Assembly: GCF_009827335.1 (NCBI RefSeq)
Contig: NZ_WTYH01000001.1
Location: 1,922,001-1,986,000 of the forward strand
Reading direction: 5' to 3'
Source of the DNA: Aurantiacibacter arachoides
GTDB taxonomy: Bacteria; Pseudomonadota; Alphaproteobacteria; Sphingomonadales; Sphingomonadaceae
Length of the DNA: 64,000 nt
In this document: piece after piece, positions 45,726 to 55,090 of the stretch
How positions within the stretch are numbered: the first letter of the stretch is position 1
Layout of the letters: the number at the start of each line of letters is the position of its first letter
Notes under the pieces: generated by a model
Seen by the model: only the letters and a program-made list of their open reading frames with translations
Databases searched by the model: none
What the model was told of the DNA's origin: nothing
Position numbers and translations under genes: made by a program

Positions 45726-46172
45726 TTACGCAGAGCGCCGCTCAAGCCCGTCGTTGAGACCGTCCTCCAGCGCGGCGGCGATGGTCCGGCTGTCGAGTAC
45801 AGTGCGACTGGCATCGTAGGCGCGCGCGAACTCGCGCCGCAGCACGCAGCTCCGCTCGTCCACGCAGTCTTCGCACGAGCGATAGGCCTGGCGCGACAGG
45901 CAAGGCAACGGCGCGAGCGGGCCTTCGAACAGCCGCAGGACCTCGCCGAAAGTCACCGTATCTGCCGGCCGAAGCATGGCATAGCCTCCGCTCTTTCCGC
46001 GGCGACTTTCAAGAATGCCGGCCTTGCGCAGGTCCAGCAGGATCTGTTCCAGATACTTGTGCGGGATAGCATAGGCGCGCGCGATCTCCGCGCTCGCCAG
46101 CGCCTCGCCGACCGGCGCCTGCGCAATGGCGAGCAGCGCTCGGAACGCATAGCGGGCCTTGTTTGAAATCAT
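45726..46172 (-). CDS. Rrf2-family regulator with Cys cluster (IscR-like)
   Basis: This 148-residue winged-helix protein starts MISNKARYAFRALLAIA. Its recognition region is YAIPHKYLEQILLDLRKAGILESRRGKSGGY. Cysteines at 91, 100, 103 and 109 match the region that binds an Fe-S cluster in IscR and relatives. Its position between the SLC13 permease and the sulfate transporter genes points to control of sulfur uptake according to Fe-S or cysteine status. CymR of Bacillus is an Rrf2 protein with a comparable task, though without this cluster. Confidence 0.86.
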   Translation of the reverse strand: MISNKARYAFRALLAIAQAPVGEALASAEIARAYAIPHKYLEQILLDLRKAGILESRRGKSGGYAMLRPADTVTFGEVLRLFEGPLAPLPCLSRQAYRSCEDCVDERSCVLRREFARAYDASRTVLDSRTIAAALEDGLNDGLERRSA

Positions 46173-46212
46173 CGCGAATGCCTAGTTACAAACTGTGGAT
46201 TTTGCAACACGC

Positions 46213-47961
46213 TCAGTAGAATGCCCGGAGCGCGACCAAGGCGACCACAAAGCAGATAACCGTCAGCGGTGCGCCGAGGCGCGAGAAATCGCCGAATCGG
46301 TAATTGCCCGCACCCATGACCATGGCGTTGTTGTGATGGCCGAACGGGGTGAGGAAATCGATCGATGCACCGATCGCCACGGCGATCAGCAGCGGCTCGA
46401 TCGGCGTGCCGGTACGCACCGCCAACTCGGCGGCGATGGGGCTCAGCACCACTGCGGTGGATACGTTATCGATGAAGGGCGTGAGGACGATGCCCATAGC
46501 CAGCACGGCCGCGATGACAAGCATGGGGGCTTGCGCCGGAAGCCCTTCGGCGATCGTATCGGCCAGCACGCGCGCGGCCCCTGTTTGCTCAACTGCGAGG
46601 CCAAGGGGGATCATGCAGCCGAGCAGGATGATGACACGCCAATTGATCTCGGCCAGTGCGCGGCGCAGGTCGAGAAGGCCGGTCGCAACCAGCGCCACCA
46701 CGACCGCCCCGAAGGCAATCTCCACCGGGGCGAGGCCGAGCGCGGTCACCGCGACGCCAAGCACGAAAAGCCCGGCAGCCAGCCCGCGCGGTGCGACTGG
46801 TTCCGTTTGCTGACGCGAGGAAAGGAGCAGCAGGCCAGCCTCGCGCGCCAACATGCGCACGGCATCGCCAGGGCCGACCAGCGCAACCACGTCGCCCATG
46901 GAAAACTGCAGGTCTGTGAAGCGCCCCTCTATCCGGCCCCGCCTGCTTGCGAGCCCATCCACCCGGACCTGCCCGCCGGACAACGGCTCGACATCCTCCA
47001 CCCGGGAGCCGACGAGCAGGCTCTCGGGCATGACGACGGCTTTCATCACCTCTTGCTCATCGCCCGCGCGGATGCCTGCCAGTCGCGCGTTGGCCTCGAG
47101 CGCGGCGAGGTCGGCTTCCGTGCCCTCGATCAGAATGTCGTCCCCTTCCTGCAGCACGATCGCATCGCGCCGGGCGAAGAGGTGACGGCCGCCGCGCAGA
47201 ACGCCGTGCGTTGTAAAATTGCCTGCCTCCTCGGCCTGGGCCAACGACATCCCGGGCAGCCGCGACCGGGCGGTAATCGTGCGCTGGGCAACGAATTGCA
47301 GCAGGTCTGCCGGGGCCGCCGCGACGCCTGACGCACTGTCCGCCGCTGCGCCGAGCCGCGCGAAAATACGCGGTGTCGCCAGGACCAGCCAGGCTATTCC
47401 AGCAAGCACCAGCAGCCCGCCGACCTCGCCTAGCTGGAAATAGGCGAGGCCACGGCCCGTCTCGGTCACCATCCACTCGTTCACCACCAGGTTGGCCGGC
47501 GTGCCGGTCAGCGAGCACATCCCGCCCAGCAGGGTCGCAAAAGAGAGCGGCATCAGCACGCGACCCGGCGCCATGTTCAGTTTTTGCGCGAACGAAAGCG
47601 ACACGGGAAACAGCAGCGCCAGCGCACCGATATTGTTCATGAAGACCGAGACGAGCGCGCCCACCGAGCACAGCAGCGCGATCAGCGCGCGTTCGGAGGA
47701 AATACGCGCCGCGACGATCTGCACCACTTCCTCGATCACGCTGCTGCGCGCGAGCACGGTGACGATCAAAAGGATCTCGATCACGGTGACTACAGCGGGG
47801 CTTGCAAAGCCGGTGAAGACGGCAGTCGCCGGCACCAGTCCCCCCAGGTAGGCCACGGTGAGGCCTGCCAGCGCGACGGTTTCGACACGCCAACGCTCCA
47901 TTGCAAAAGCGATGAGCATGGCCGCCAGCAGTACGGTGATGAAGGTCTGATCGACAGTCAT
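46213..47961 (-). CDS. SLC13-family permease with two RCK_C (TrkA-C) domains
   Basis: This 582-residue transporter has helices in both halves. The family motif region SLTGTPANLVVNEWM is near residue 150. Two central cytoplasmic TrkA-C domains follow (about residues 205-290 and 300-375; FARRDAIVLQEGDDILIEGT). The second membrane half contains NVSTAVVLSPIAAELA and TPFGHHNNAMVMGAG. This plan matches bacterial sulfate/dicarboxylate-type permeases encoded near cys genes. It precedes the Rrf2 and sulfate ABC genes on the same strand, so sulfate or another sulfur anion is the likely substrate. Confidence 0.86.
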   Translation of the reverse strand: MTVDQTFITVLLAAMLIAFAMERWRVETVALAGLTVAYLGGLVPATAVFTGFASPAVVTVIEILLIVTVLARSSVIEEVVQIVAARISSERALIALLCSVGALVSVFMNNIGALALLFPVSLSFAQKLNMAPGRVLMPLSFATLLGGMCSLTGTPANLVVNEWMVTETGRGLAYFQLGEVGGLLVLAGIAWLVLATPRIFARLGAAADSASGVAAAPADLLQFVAQRTITARSRLPGMSLAQAEEAGNFTTHGVLRGGRHLFARRDAIVLQEGDDILIEGTEADLAALEANARLAGIRAGDEQEVMKAVVMPESLLVGSRVEDVEPLSGGQVRVDGLASRRGRIEGRFTDLQFSMGDVVALVGPGDAVRMLAREAGLLLLSSRQQTEPVAPRGLAAGLFVLGVAVTALGLAPVEIAFGAVVVALVATGLLDLRRALAEINWRVIILLGCMIPLGLAVEQTGAARVLADTIAEGLPAQAPMLVIAAVLAMGIVLTPFIDNVSTAVVLSPIAAELAVRTGTPIEPLLIAVAIGASIDFLTPFGHHNNAMVMGAGNYRFGDFSRLGAPLTVICFVVALVALRAFY

Positions 47962-48213
47962 GGAGCGAAGTCTAGTGACAAAGGTATTTCGGGGAAACGC
48001 GAAAGCGCAAGCTGCGATTTATCATGCCAGCTGTTGAAAGAGCCGGCCGGGTCAGATCGTCAGACTGTGCCGTTTACTCGACCGGCCTGTAAAGCCCGGC
48101 AACGGTCGATCCGGAATCGTATGGCAGGCGAGATTAGGCGGTCGTTTAGCCGCACTCGATTCAGTTCTGTCAGATCGCTTCCGCAATCAGCGCGATGTTG
48201 CTAACCGACGCGC

Positions 48214-49314
48214 ATGAAGCCCGCGTTGCACCCGCTTGAAGATGATCGCCTGCGAGAGCTACGTCGCTACGGCATTCTCGACACCGACAAGGAGCGCGAA
48301 TTCGACGAGCTAGTCGAGATTGCGTCAGAAATCTGCGAAGCTCCGGTGTCGGTCATCAACTTCATTGATGATAGTCGACAATGGTTCAAAGCGGAGGTCG
48401 GGCTTGGTGTCAGGTCAACCCCACTCGAAACGAGCCTGTGCGGCCACGCGATACTGCAGGGCGATTATATCGAAATACCTGACACTCTCGACGATGCGCG
48501 CATGGCGGATAATCCCCTCTGCACCGGCGATCCGGGATTCCGCTTCTACGCTGGCTCTGTTCTCAAAGGACCCAGCGGACTCCCGCTAGGTACGTTGTGT
48601 GTCTTGGACCATAAGCCACGGGAATTGTCAGAGCATCAGCGCAAAGTTCTTCGGGTCCTGTCGCGCCATATTATGCGTGAACTCGATTTGCGACTGGCAC
48701 TGGATCAGGAGCAGACGCTGCGGCGAGAGGTGGATCACCGGGTCAAAAATTCGCTCTCCTCGATCGGCGCGCTGCTCTCGATGAAAGCGCGGAGGGAGAC
48801 CGATCTGGCTGTTCGGCGTGCGCTTGAGGATGCGAGCGGCCGTATTCGTTCCCTGTCAGCGCTCCATGCGGAACTCCACGAGCTAGACGGCGACGATCTT
48901 GTCGGCCTGAAATCGCTGTTCATGCGTATAGAGAGCGATTTGCGGCAATTGCTGCCTGATGGAATTGTACTCGCTATAACAGTGAGCGATGACCGTGTCG
49001 GTCCGAGACTGGCCAATTCGCTGGTGCTTATCGTGAACGAGTTCATTGCCAATTCCGCCAAGCATGCCTTCGGATCGAGTAGTGGTTCGATCACTGTCGA
49101 TATCGAAGTCCGGTCTGGTCGACTGACCCTAGTTTGCCGCGATGACGGAACCGCTGGCCCCACAGAAGCCGAGCGTGCGGCGACAAATTCAGGTCTGGGG
49201 ACACGGGTAATCCATTCCATCGCTTCATCGATGGGTATGATGCCTCAATGGCGGGCAAGCGGAAGGGGAATGGAGTTGAAAATGGTCGGCGCAGTCGCAA
49301 GCACTGCGAACTGA
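48214..49314 (+). CDS. GAF-domain sensor histidine kinase (HisKA_2/HWE-like)
   Basis: This 366-residue soluble kinase has an N-terminal GAF domain (about residues 28-155; VSVINFIDDSRQWFKAEVG and LPLGTLCVLD). Its dimerisation/phosphoacceptor helix is REVDHRVKNSLSSIGALLSM (His175), and an HATPase domain follows (IVNEFIANSAKHAF, about 273-286; RDDGTAG). The HRVKNSL motif marks the HisKA_2/HWE group common in alphaproteobacteria and tied to general stress or light responses. The GAF domain is of the same type as in the GGDEF-EAL protein at the window end. No partner regulator is adjacent. Confidence 0.87.
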   Translation: MKPALHPLEDDRLRELRRYGILDTDKEREFDELVEIASEICEAPVSVINFIDDSRQWFKAEVGLGVRSTPLETSLCGHAILQGDYIEIPDTLDDARMADNPLCTGDPGFRFYAGSVLKGPSGLPLGTLCVLDHKPRELSEHQRKVLRVLSRHIMRELDLRLALDQEQTLRREVDHRVKNSLSSIGALLSMKARRETDLAVRRALEDASGRIRSLSALHAELHELDGDDLVGLKSLFMRIESDLRQLLPDGIVLAITVSDDRVGPRLANSLVLIVNEFIANSAKHAFGSSSGSITVDIEVRSGRLTLVCRDDGTAGPTEAERAATNSGLGTRVIHSIASSMGMMPQWRASGRGMELKMVGAVASTAN

Positions 49315-49403
49315 GCCGATGGCGGGCTGCGGTGGAATTTGACCCGATAGCGGAAGCTCTGCTTCCAACTTAATAGAAGCAGGAACCCGTCTCATTTTAT
49401 TCC

Positions 49404-49580
49404 TCAATTGGAGTGGCGCACCGTCTCGTGGCTGCTGTAGATCCCGTGCTCGAACAGCAGGCCCTCCACGTTCCGCAAGCTCAGCGGAAAGCGAACGTAC
49501 ATCACCACCACCAGGCGGATCACCTCAGGTGACGAATTGAAATAGCGGAATGGGCTGGCTGGTTTGCGAGGTCGGGGCAT
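49404..49580 (-). pseudogene. IS6-family transposase, N-terminal fragment
   Basis: The frame from ATG 49580 reads MPRPRKPASPFRYFNSSPEV, then continues as the N terminus of IS6-family transposases up to HETVRH, where a stop follows at 49404. Only about 58 of some 235 residues remain, and the catalytic DDE domain is absent. The left terminal repeat is intact 30 bases upstream. It cannot transpose alone. Confidence 0.85.
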
Positions 49581-49610
49581 GGCCCTGACCTCAAGCCATT
49601 ACCAACCGGT

Positions 49611-49630
49611 GCATTTGCTCTGACAGAGCC
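49611..49630 (-). repeat. IS6-type left inverted repeat
   Basis: Read on the minus strand this end begins GGCTCTGTCAGAGCAAA, a typical IS6-family terminal repeat, followed by the transposase fragment. It lies eight bases from the 3' end of the damaged BetT gene. A related end is at 58753-58772. Confidence 0.75.
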
Positions 49631-49638
49631 TTCGTCGC

Positions 49639-50880
49639 TCATGCCAGACGCCGCGTGTGCCGGAACCGGGCATAGCGGTTGAGCAGGTCATTGATGATCT
49701 GGTCACGTGTCAATCCGGTCAGGTCGTGCGGTTGGTCGCCTTCGGATGTGTGCGCCATGGCGCGATAATGCTGCCGTTTGGCGCCTTCGCTCTTGCGGCT
49801 TTCGACATAGGCGAAGCTCGCCGCGCGATAGGCACGGGCGCGCACGGTATAGCGGAAGGTGCCGTGCCCGTCATGCGGGACCTCCAGCACAAGATGCTCT
49901 TCATCGTGTTCGAGGGTCGGGACCAGGCCATTGTCGCGCATCTGCTGGGCCATCTCGGTCAGCGCACCGGACACCGTCGTCGCCAGAAAGTCTGTCACCT
50001 CCGTCCGGTCATGCGATTGCGTGATGCTGGCAAGTCGCTGTCGCCAGGTCAGCCCCGCAGGCTCGTCGGGAAGCGCCGAGGCCGCGATCGACAAGTCGAC
50101 CGGCGCGCTCAGACTTTCCGTCTGGAGCGCGCGGAGCAGGCCATAGCACATGAACACCATGATTACTGCTAAGGGCAGCGCGCTGGCGATGGCTGCCGTC
50201 TGCAAAGCCTGTAGCCCACCCGCGACCAGCAACACAGCGGCGACCAGCCCGGCACACAGCGCCCAGAAGATGCGCTGCCATACCGGCGGATCGTCCGCCG
50301 CACCATTGGTGATCATGTCGATGACCAGAGCGCCCGAGTCCGCGGATGTTACGAAGAAGGTGATGATTAACAGGGTCGCGATGCCCGAAGCGATGCCTGA
50401 GAAAGGCAGCTTCGCAAGCGTTTCGAACAGGGCGACTGGCAGGTCGTTGGCAACGATTTGCGCGATCGGGGCAACGCCGCTCAGGTCCAGCGCGATCGCG
50501 GTATTGCCGAACACGGTCATCCACAGGAAGGTGAACAGCACGGGCACCAGCAGCCTGAACAGCATCGCGAACCAAGAAATGTAGCTGTATTCGGCCTCGC
50601 AATCGTCCGGACCCAGCCTGATGTTCCCGTAGCGGCTGATCATCAGAAACAGCACGAACACCAGAAACCCCGCGACAGCGAGTATGTAGAACCATCCGAA
50701 ACCGATGATGATGGTGGCTTGAACAGTGGTGAACAATCGCTCCGCCTGTTCGGGGAACAGCGCGCCGAATAGCACGAAGGCCAGGATCAGCGCAGCCGAT
50801 GTAACGAAGAGGGGTGCATTGACCTTAATGCGGAGCGCGCGCGCGGCGGGAGCCGCTTCTATCAGTACTGGATCAGCCAT
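49639..50880 (-). pseudogene. BetT/BCCT transporter with large in-frame internal deletion
   Basis: The 413-codon frame has the N terminus of a BetT-type choline/betaine transporter (KVNAPLFVTSAALILAFVLFG, then AEYSYISWFAMLF). At residue 108-111 it jumps directly into the late membrane region (RLLVPVLFTFLWMTVFGNTA). The C-terminal BetT cytoplasmic domain follows, ending RFRHTRRLA. E. coli BetT is 677 residues; here about 250 central residues, including the substrate-binding helices, are missing without breaking the frame. It is unlikely to transport. It lies next to an IS6 terminal repeat. Confidence 0.8.
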
Positions 50881-50964
50881 TCGCGCTCCTGTCCGTTGGC
50901 CGTGGCGGTAGTCAAGCCAAGCGGCCGCTTGGTGGCCCGAACACTACCTGGATGCGGCCATCGT

Positions 50965-52208
50965 TCAATTCGCCTCGACATCGCGCGGCGCTCTGGACTG
51001 TGCCAGTGGATCCAGCTGCGCCACCATCGGCGTGGTGCGGGGCAAGTGCTGGTGTGGTTGCTGCTCCTCCTCGGGCACCGGCGGGCGGCGCTGCAACCGC
51101 CACAGAGCAAAAGCGAGCCCGGCTGCGGCACAGGCCCCAATCCAGGCGAACAACCCTGCGGGGCCGAGCAGCAGCATCGCCACCGAGTCCGCCATCGGGC
51201 CAACAGCCGCGCCAACCGAATAGACCAACACCAGGCCGCCGCTCGCGCCGACGCGCTCATCTGCGCTCAGGTGATCATTCGTATGCGCCACGCAAAGCGG
51301 GTAGAGGGCGAACGCGACCCCGCCGTACAGAGCGCCCATGCCTAGCAAGGCGGTGCCGGTCGCTTGCGTCGCCGTCAGGAGAATGCCGAGCGCCGCCGCG
51401 CCGGACAGTGCGCCGACGATGACCCCCGTCGCTCGTAGCGGTCCGATAGCCAGCCCAGCGGCCATTGCAATGCCACGCCGCCGGTGATGACAACGCTCAT
51501 GAACAACGCAGTGTCCGGGAGGGACATCCCTTGCCGCTGCGCATAGACCGTCCCAAGGCCGTAGAAGGCACCCAGCATCAGCCCGGTGATCCCCACGCCC
51601 ACCAGCCACAACGGTGAGGCGACATAGAGCCGCTTTATCGAAAGCGATGTCTGCTTCGCCAGCACCGGGCCCGCCATGCGCGTCAGGGAAATCGGCAGCA
51701 CCGCGAGCGAAAAGAGCAACGAGGCCACGACGAACGGCAACATCGTGGCGCCATCAAGGTTGAGCAGATACTGACCGACCGCCTGGCCGGCATAGAGCGC
51801 GATCATATAGGCCGCGAGGGAGCCACGCGTTGCCGGCTCGGCCCGCTCGTTCAACCAGCTATCCAGGCAAACATAGACGCTCGCCACGCACAGACCGTCA
51901 ATCAGTCGCAGCAGCGCCCACAGGATTGCATTCTGTTCGAGCGAATAGGCGAGAGTGCTGGCCGACAGAAGCGATACAACTGCGGAAAAGGTGCGAATGT
52001 GCCCTACGCGTTCGATCAATCGGTTTACCCGCAGCGAGTCAATCGTCAGTCCAACGAAGTAAGCCGTGGTTACCAGTCCGATCACTGGCGCGCGGTAACC
52101 CGCCACCTCCAATCGCAGCCCCACGAAGGAGGTCATGAACCCACCGCCTGCCATCAGCATGAAAATGGCGACCAGCAGACTGCGCACGGGAAGAACCGGT
52201 TTCAACAT
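50965..52208 (-). pseudogene. MFS permease with a single-base frameshift
   Basis: The reading frame starting MLKPVLPVRSLLVAIFMLM encodes about nine membrane segments, up to GWLSDRYERRG, and then loses sense. A second frame resumes with GVIVGALSGAAALGILLTAT and carries the remaining helices to RAPRDVEAN. The break lies in a run of five G at about 51424-51429; a sixth G would restore one protein of about 414 residues. It resembles YcaD-like major facilitator permeases. It may be a true pseudogene, a phase-variable run, or a sequencing error. Confidence 0.78.
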
Positions 52209-52674
52209 GGCGGAGAAATGGTCATTCCGGGCGCCTGTTCCGCGCAATCACGCCAGCCCGTGTCCTTGTCGTTCCTCGCTTGGTAGGGGGATTGACCCGG
52301 TGCTGTCATTCCAACCGCCACCCTGTCCCAACGGCAGAGCCGTCCCTCCCCCACCCCACGCCGGATCGAAAACGCGACGCCCGATATCACAGCGAGTAAA
52401 GCGCTTAGTCCCATCGGGAGTTTGACGGGCACTACGTTTGGCTAATGCCACAGATGCTAAAGCAGATGGGCCGCACTGCTGCATTCCATCGTCATGACGA
52501 AGGTCAGAACTACGCTAACCTCATCAGGTCAAATGTCCGCTTCCCCCCCACACGATGCCGCTCCTGCAGTGGCGAAGCGATCTCAATTGCGGACATGAGC
52601 ACCAGTCGCGACAGACACGGGCCTAAGATAGCACACGGAATCGAGGCGGCAGCCGCCTATCCTTGAAAGTGCTG
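52209..52674. other. intergenic region
   Basis: About 465 bases between the MFS pseudogene start and the 3' end of the EAL gene. No frame has a recognisable domain, and no repeat or hairpin stands out. Confidence 0.4.
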
Positions 52675-53442
52675 CTAGGCGCTTCGAGCCATCTCAAAAG
52701 TGGGGTTTACCCAAGAGACGGATGGCAGTGCCGCGATCGCAGGTTTTGCGAGCAAATACCCCTGTAGAAGCGAAACCCCCAAATCGCGAAGAGCGTCGTA
52801 TTCGCCAACGGTTTCGATACCTTCGCACACCGGCTCGATGTTGAATTCACGCAGCATCGCTAAAGTATGACGAACGATCGTGCGTTTTGCGCGATCGGTA
52901 TCGATGCCGCGAACGAGGTCCATGTCGAGTTTGACAATGTCAGGTTGAAACTTGCTCAGGAGTCCCAGACCGGCGTACCCAGCTCCAAAATCATCTATCG
53001 CCGTCTTAAATCCCATCGAACGGTAACATCTGAGGATATTGAGGATGTGACGGGTGTCAATCTCCTCGCCTTCGGTGAATTCGAAGATGATGCGGTTCAG
53101 CGGAAATCCTGTTTGCAGCGCGGCCGCCAGCGTTACGCGAATACAGGCCCGTGGTTCATACACCGCGTTGGGAAGGAAGTTGATGGAAAGGTTGGCGCCG
53201 CCGGCGCTTAAATTCAACGTTGCTGCAAGCTCGATCGCAGTCTTCCTGCAAAGCTGGTCGAAGCTATAGCGGTTGTCGGCCGATATGTGCGATAATATGT
53301 CGGCTGCTCCCTGGCCGCCTTGCCCCCTTACAAGCGCCTCGTACGCAAAGACCTGCTGGTTTTCAACGTCCACGATGGGTTGGAAAGCCATCGTAATCGG
53401 GACCTCGAAGCCCGCACCATCCTGACAGCCCACACACGACAT
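52675..53442 (-). CDS. EAL-domain cyclic-di-GMP phosphodiesterase
   Basis: This 255-residue stand-alone EAL protein retains the catalytic residues: EAL at 36-38, Asn88 (SINFLPNAV), Glu121 (FEFTEGE), DDFGAGYAGL (Asp150, Asp151), Lys171, Glu208 (CEGIET) and Gln227. It should hydrolyse c-di-GMP to pGpG. The N terminus MSCVGCQDG has a CxxC pair before the domain, which may sense redox or bind metal. ATG 53442 is preferred over a GTG at 53460. It lies alone between the MFS pseudogene and an IS6 remnant. Confidence 0.87.
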   Translation of the reverse strand: MSCVGCQDGAGFEVPITMAFQPIVDVENQQVFAYEALVRGQGGQGAADILSHISADNRYSFDQLCRKTAIELAATLNLSAGGANLSINFLPNAVYEPRACIRVTLAAALQTGFPLNRIIFEFTEGEEIDTRHILNILRCYRSMGFKTAIDDFGAGYAGLGLLSKFQPDIVKLDMDLVRGIDTDRAKRTIVRHTLAMLREFNIEPVCEGIETVGEYDALRDLGVSLLQGYLLAKPAIAALPSVSWVNPTFEMARSA

Positions 53443-53654
53443 GCATCGTCTCTCTTTCACCCAAAGTATGGCTCGAAGAATTTAACATTTAATTTCAAAT
53501 GCTAATGTCCGGTGCAGGGCAACTGGAAGATTGCCATGGCTAGAGAGATCTTTGCTTGAGGTGTCCAACCCACTGAGGAAGGCGCGCCGCGAGATGTGAA
53601 GCGAGCGGAAACTCGCTCAAGCGCCTTCGAGGTTCGTCTTTTATGTTAAAGAAC

Positions 53655-54121
53655 GGTGCTGTCAGTCTAACCGTAACTCGCCTTCCTATGAGCAGACATC
53701 GCCCGACCCACGCGATGTTTTAGGCCATGAGGACCTGCCACTCGGCCAAGGCGACCGAGCGACGGGTCTTATAGGTTTGTCGGTCGATGAGATGGCGTTC
53801 GAGATTGAAATGATTGTGGACGTTGGCGTGGACCGAAGCGAATTTCTGTAACGACTTCATCTGCCTGATTCTTAGCATCGCCCGCTCTCGTCGTCGGAAC
53901 CGCAGGTGGCTATTCTCCACCCGATTATTGACCCAGCGTCCCACCTCCTGCTTATTAGCATTGCCCAGTTCGGTCATCGCTGCCTTGTAGGACCGTGGGC
54001 CATCCCTCGTGATCTCGGTCGGTGAGCCGTGGCGTCGCAGCGCCTTCTTCATGAACCGCAGCGCAGCTTTCGTGTCCCTCGTGTTCGTGACGTAGCTCTC
54101 TAGCACCTCGCCCTCCTGGTC
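53655..54121 (-). mobile_element. IS6-family remnant, C-terminal transposase fragment
   Basis: The stretch 54121 down to 53720 encodes the last 134 residues of an IS6 transposase (DQEGEVLESYVTNTRDTKAA, EITRDGPRSY, GRWVNNRVENSH, ending ALAEWQVLMA). The second Asp and the Glu of the DDE triad are present but the first Asp is lost. The open frame continues upstream into unrelated sequence (MQVNALSMSLGGKRN), so its apparent start is spurious. GGTGCTGTCAG at 53655-53665 is a candidate right end. It lies directly upstream of the Fur-box promoter. Confidence 0.8.
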
Positions 54122-54161
54122 GTTTCGCTTCCCCCCAAGCGACATTGAGAGAGCATTGACT

Positions 54162-54182
54162 TGCAAATGCGAGTCATTTGCA
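54162..54182. promoter_or_regulatory. Fur box in the promoter of the iron-uptake operon
   Basis: The perfect dyad TGCAAATG-CGAGT-CATTTGCA matches the form of classical Fur boxes. A TTGACT -35-like element is at 54156-54161 and a TGCATTAT -10-like region overlaps the box end, so bound Fur would block the promoter. The downstream genes are all siderophore-iron functions, which supports the assignment. Confidence 0.8.
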
Positions 54183-54195
54183 TTATCAGAGGATC

Positions 54196-54990
54196 ATGCT
54201 TCACGAGAGATTATCCTTGGCCCGACCCAATCCTAAAAACGCGACCGTCCTCCACGCACGTAAGCTGTCCCCTTCTATGTTGCGGATCACGCTTGGAGGC
54301 CCCGAATTTGTAGACTTTCCTCCCAATCAGGCGGGCGGTTACCTGAAGCTGCTGCTGGACGGTGCCGGCGACGCCGAGCGATCTATTGTGCGAACCTACA
54401 CGATTCGGCATCAGCGGAACGGGGAATTCGATGTCGACTTCGCCCTTCATGCCGATGCCCATGACGAGGCGGGACCAGCAACGCGTTGGGCGCTGGCCGC
54501 TCAGCCCGGCGATACTATCGCGATCGGAGGGCCGGGAGCCGCGAAGCCTCTTCCGGCCGGGTTCGATTACTTTCTGAATGCAGGGGACATGACGGCGCTG
54601 CCAGCCATCGCCGTCAATCTGGAATCTCTGGCTCACGATGCCAGGGGCGCCGCTTTCCTCGAAGTGCGCGACGAGGCCGACAGGCAGGACCTGATCGCAC
54701 CGCCGGGTATCGATATCCACTGGCTGATCAATCCCGTGCCGGGGTCGCGACCGGAATTGCTCGAAGACGCGGTACGCAGCGTTCCTTGGCCGGCGGGGCG
54801 CCTTTACGCTTGGGCGGCGTGCGAGTTTTCAGGGATGCGCCGCCTGCGAGCCTATCTCCGCGAGGAGCGGGGGCTTGGTTCGGACCGACTTTATCTATCC
54901 AGCTATTGGAAAAGCGGACTGGCCGAGGAAGCCCACAAGATCGTCAAACGCGACGACGCGAACTCCGCCGTCACTGGTCGTGCGGAGTAA
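54196..54990 (+). CDS. siderophore-interacting flavoprotein (ferric-siderophore reductase)
   Basis: This 264-residue protein of the SIP/ViuB family has an N-terminal FAD-binding domain with RTYTIRH (RxYT flavin motif) near residue 67. A C-terminal NAD(P)H domain follows (FDYFLNAGDMTALPAIAVNL, and the late segment YAWAACEFSGMRRLRAYL). It reduces ferric siderophores in the cytoplasm to release iron. ATG 54196 (MLHERLSLARP) lies just behind the Fur box. The receptor and PepSY genes follow in the same direction. Confidence 0.9.
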   Translation: MLHERLSLARPNPKNATVLHARKLSPSMLRITLGGPEFVDFPPNQAGGYLKLLLDGAGDAERSIVRTYTIRHQRNGEFDVDFALHADAHDEAGPATRWALAAQPGDTIAIGGPGAAKPLPAGFDYFLNAGDMTALPAIAVNLESLAHDARGAAFLEVRDEADRQDLIAPPGIDIHWLINPVPGSRPELLEDAVRSVPWPAGRLYAWAACEFSGMRRLRAYLREERGLGSDRLYLSSYWKSGLAEEAHKIVKRDDANSAVTGRAE

Positions 54991-55090
54991 GCGCGACGCC
55001 GCTCTACCTCTCAACCAAACCAGATTTCGTCACGTCGAGCCGTCCGCTTTTGCGGCCTTCTAGAGCACCAAGAAAATGAGGGAATATTCA

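Noticed and set aside
54122..54166. Start of an intact gene at 54166 joined to the IS6 fragment
   Set aside because: The first 15 residues do not belong to the transposase; the frame is a chance fusion across the remnant edge.
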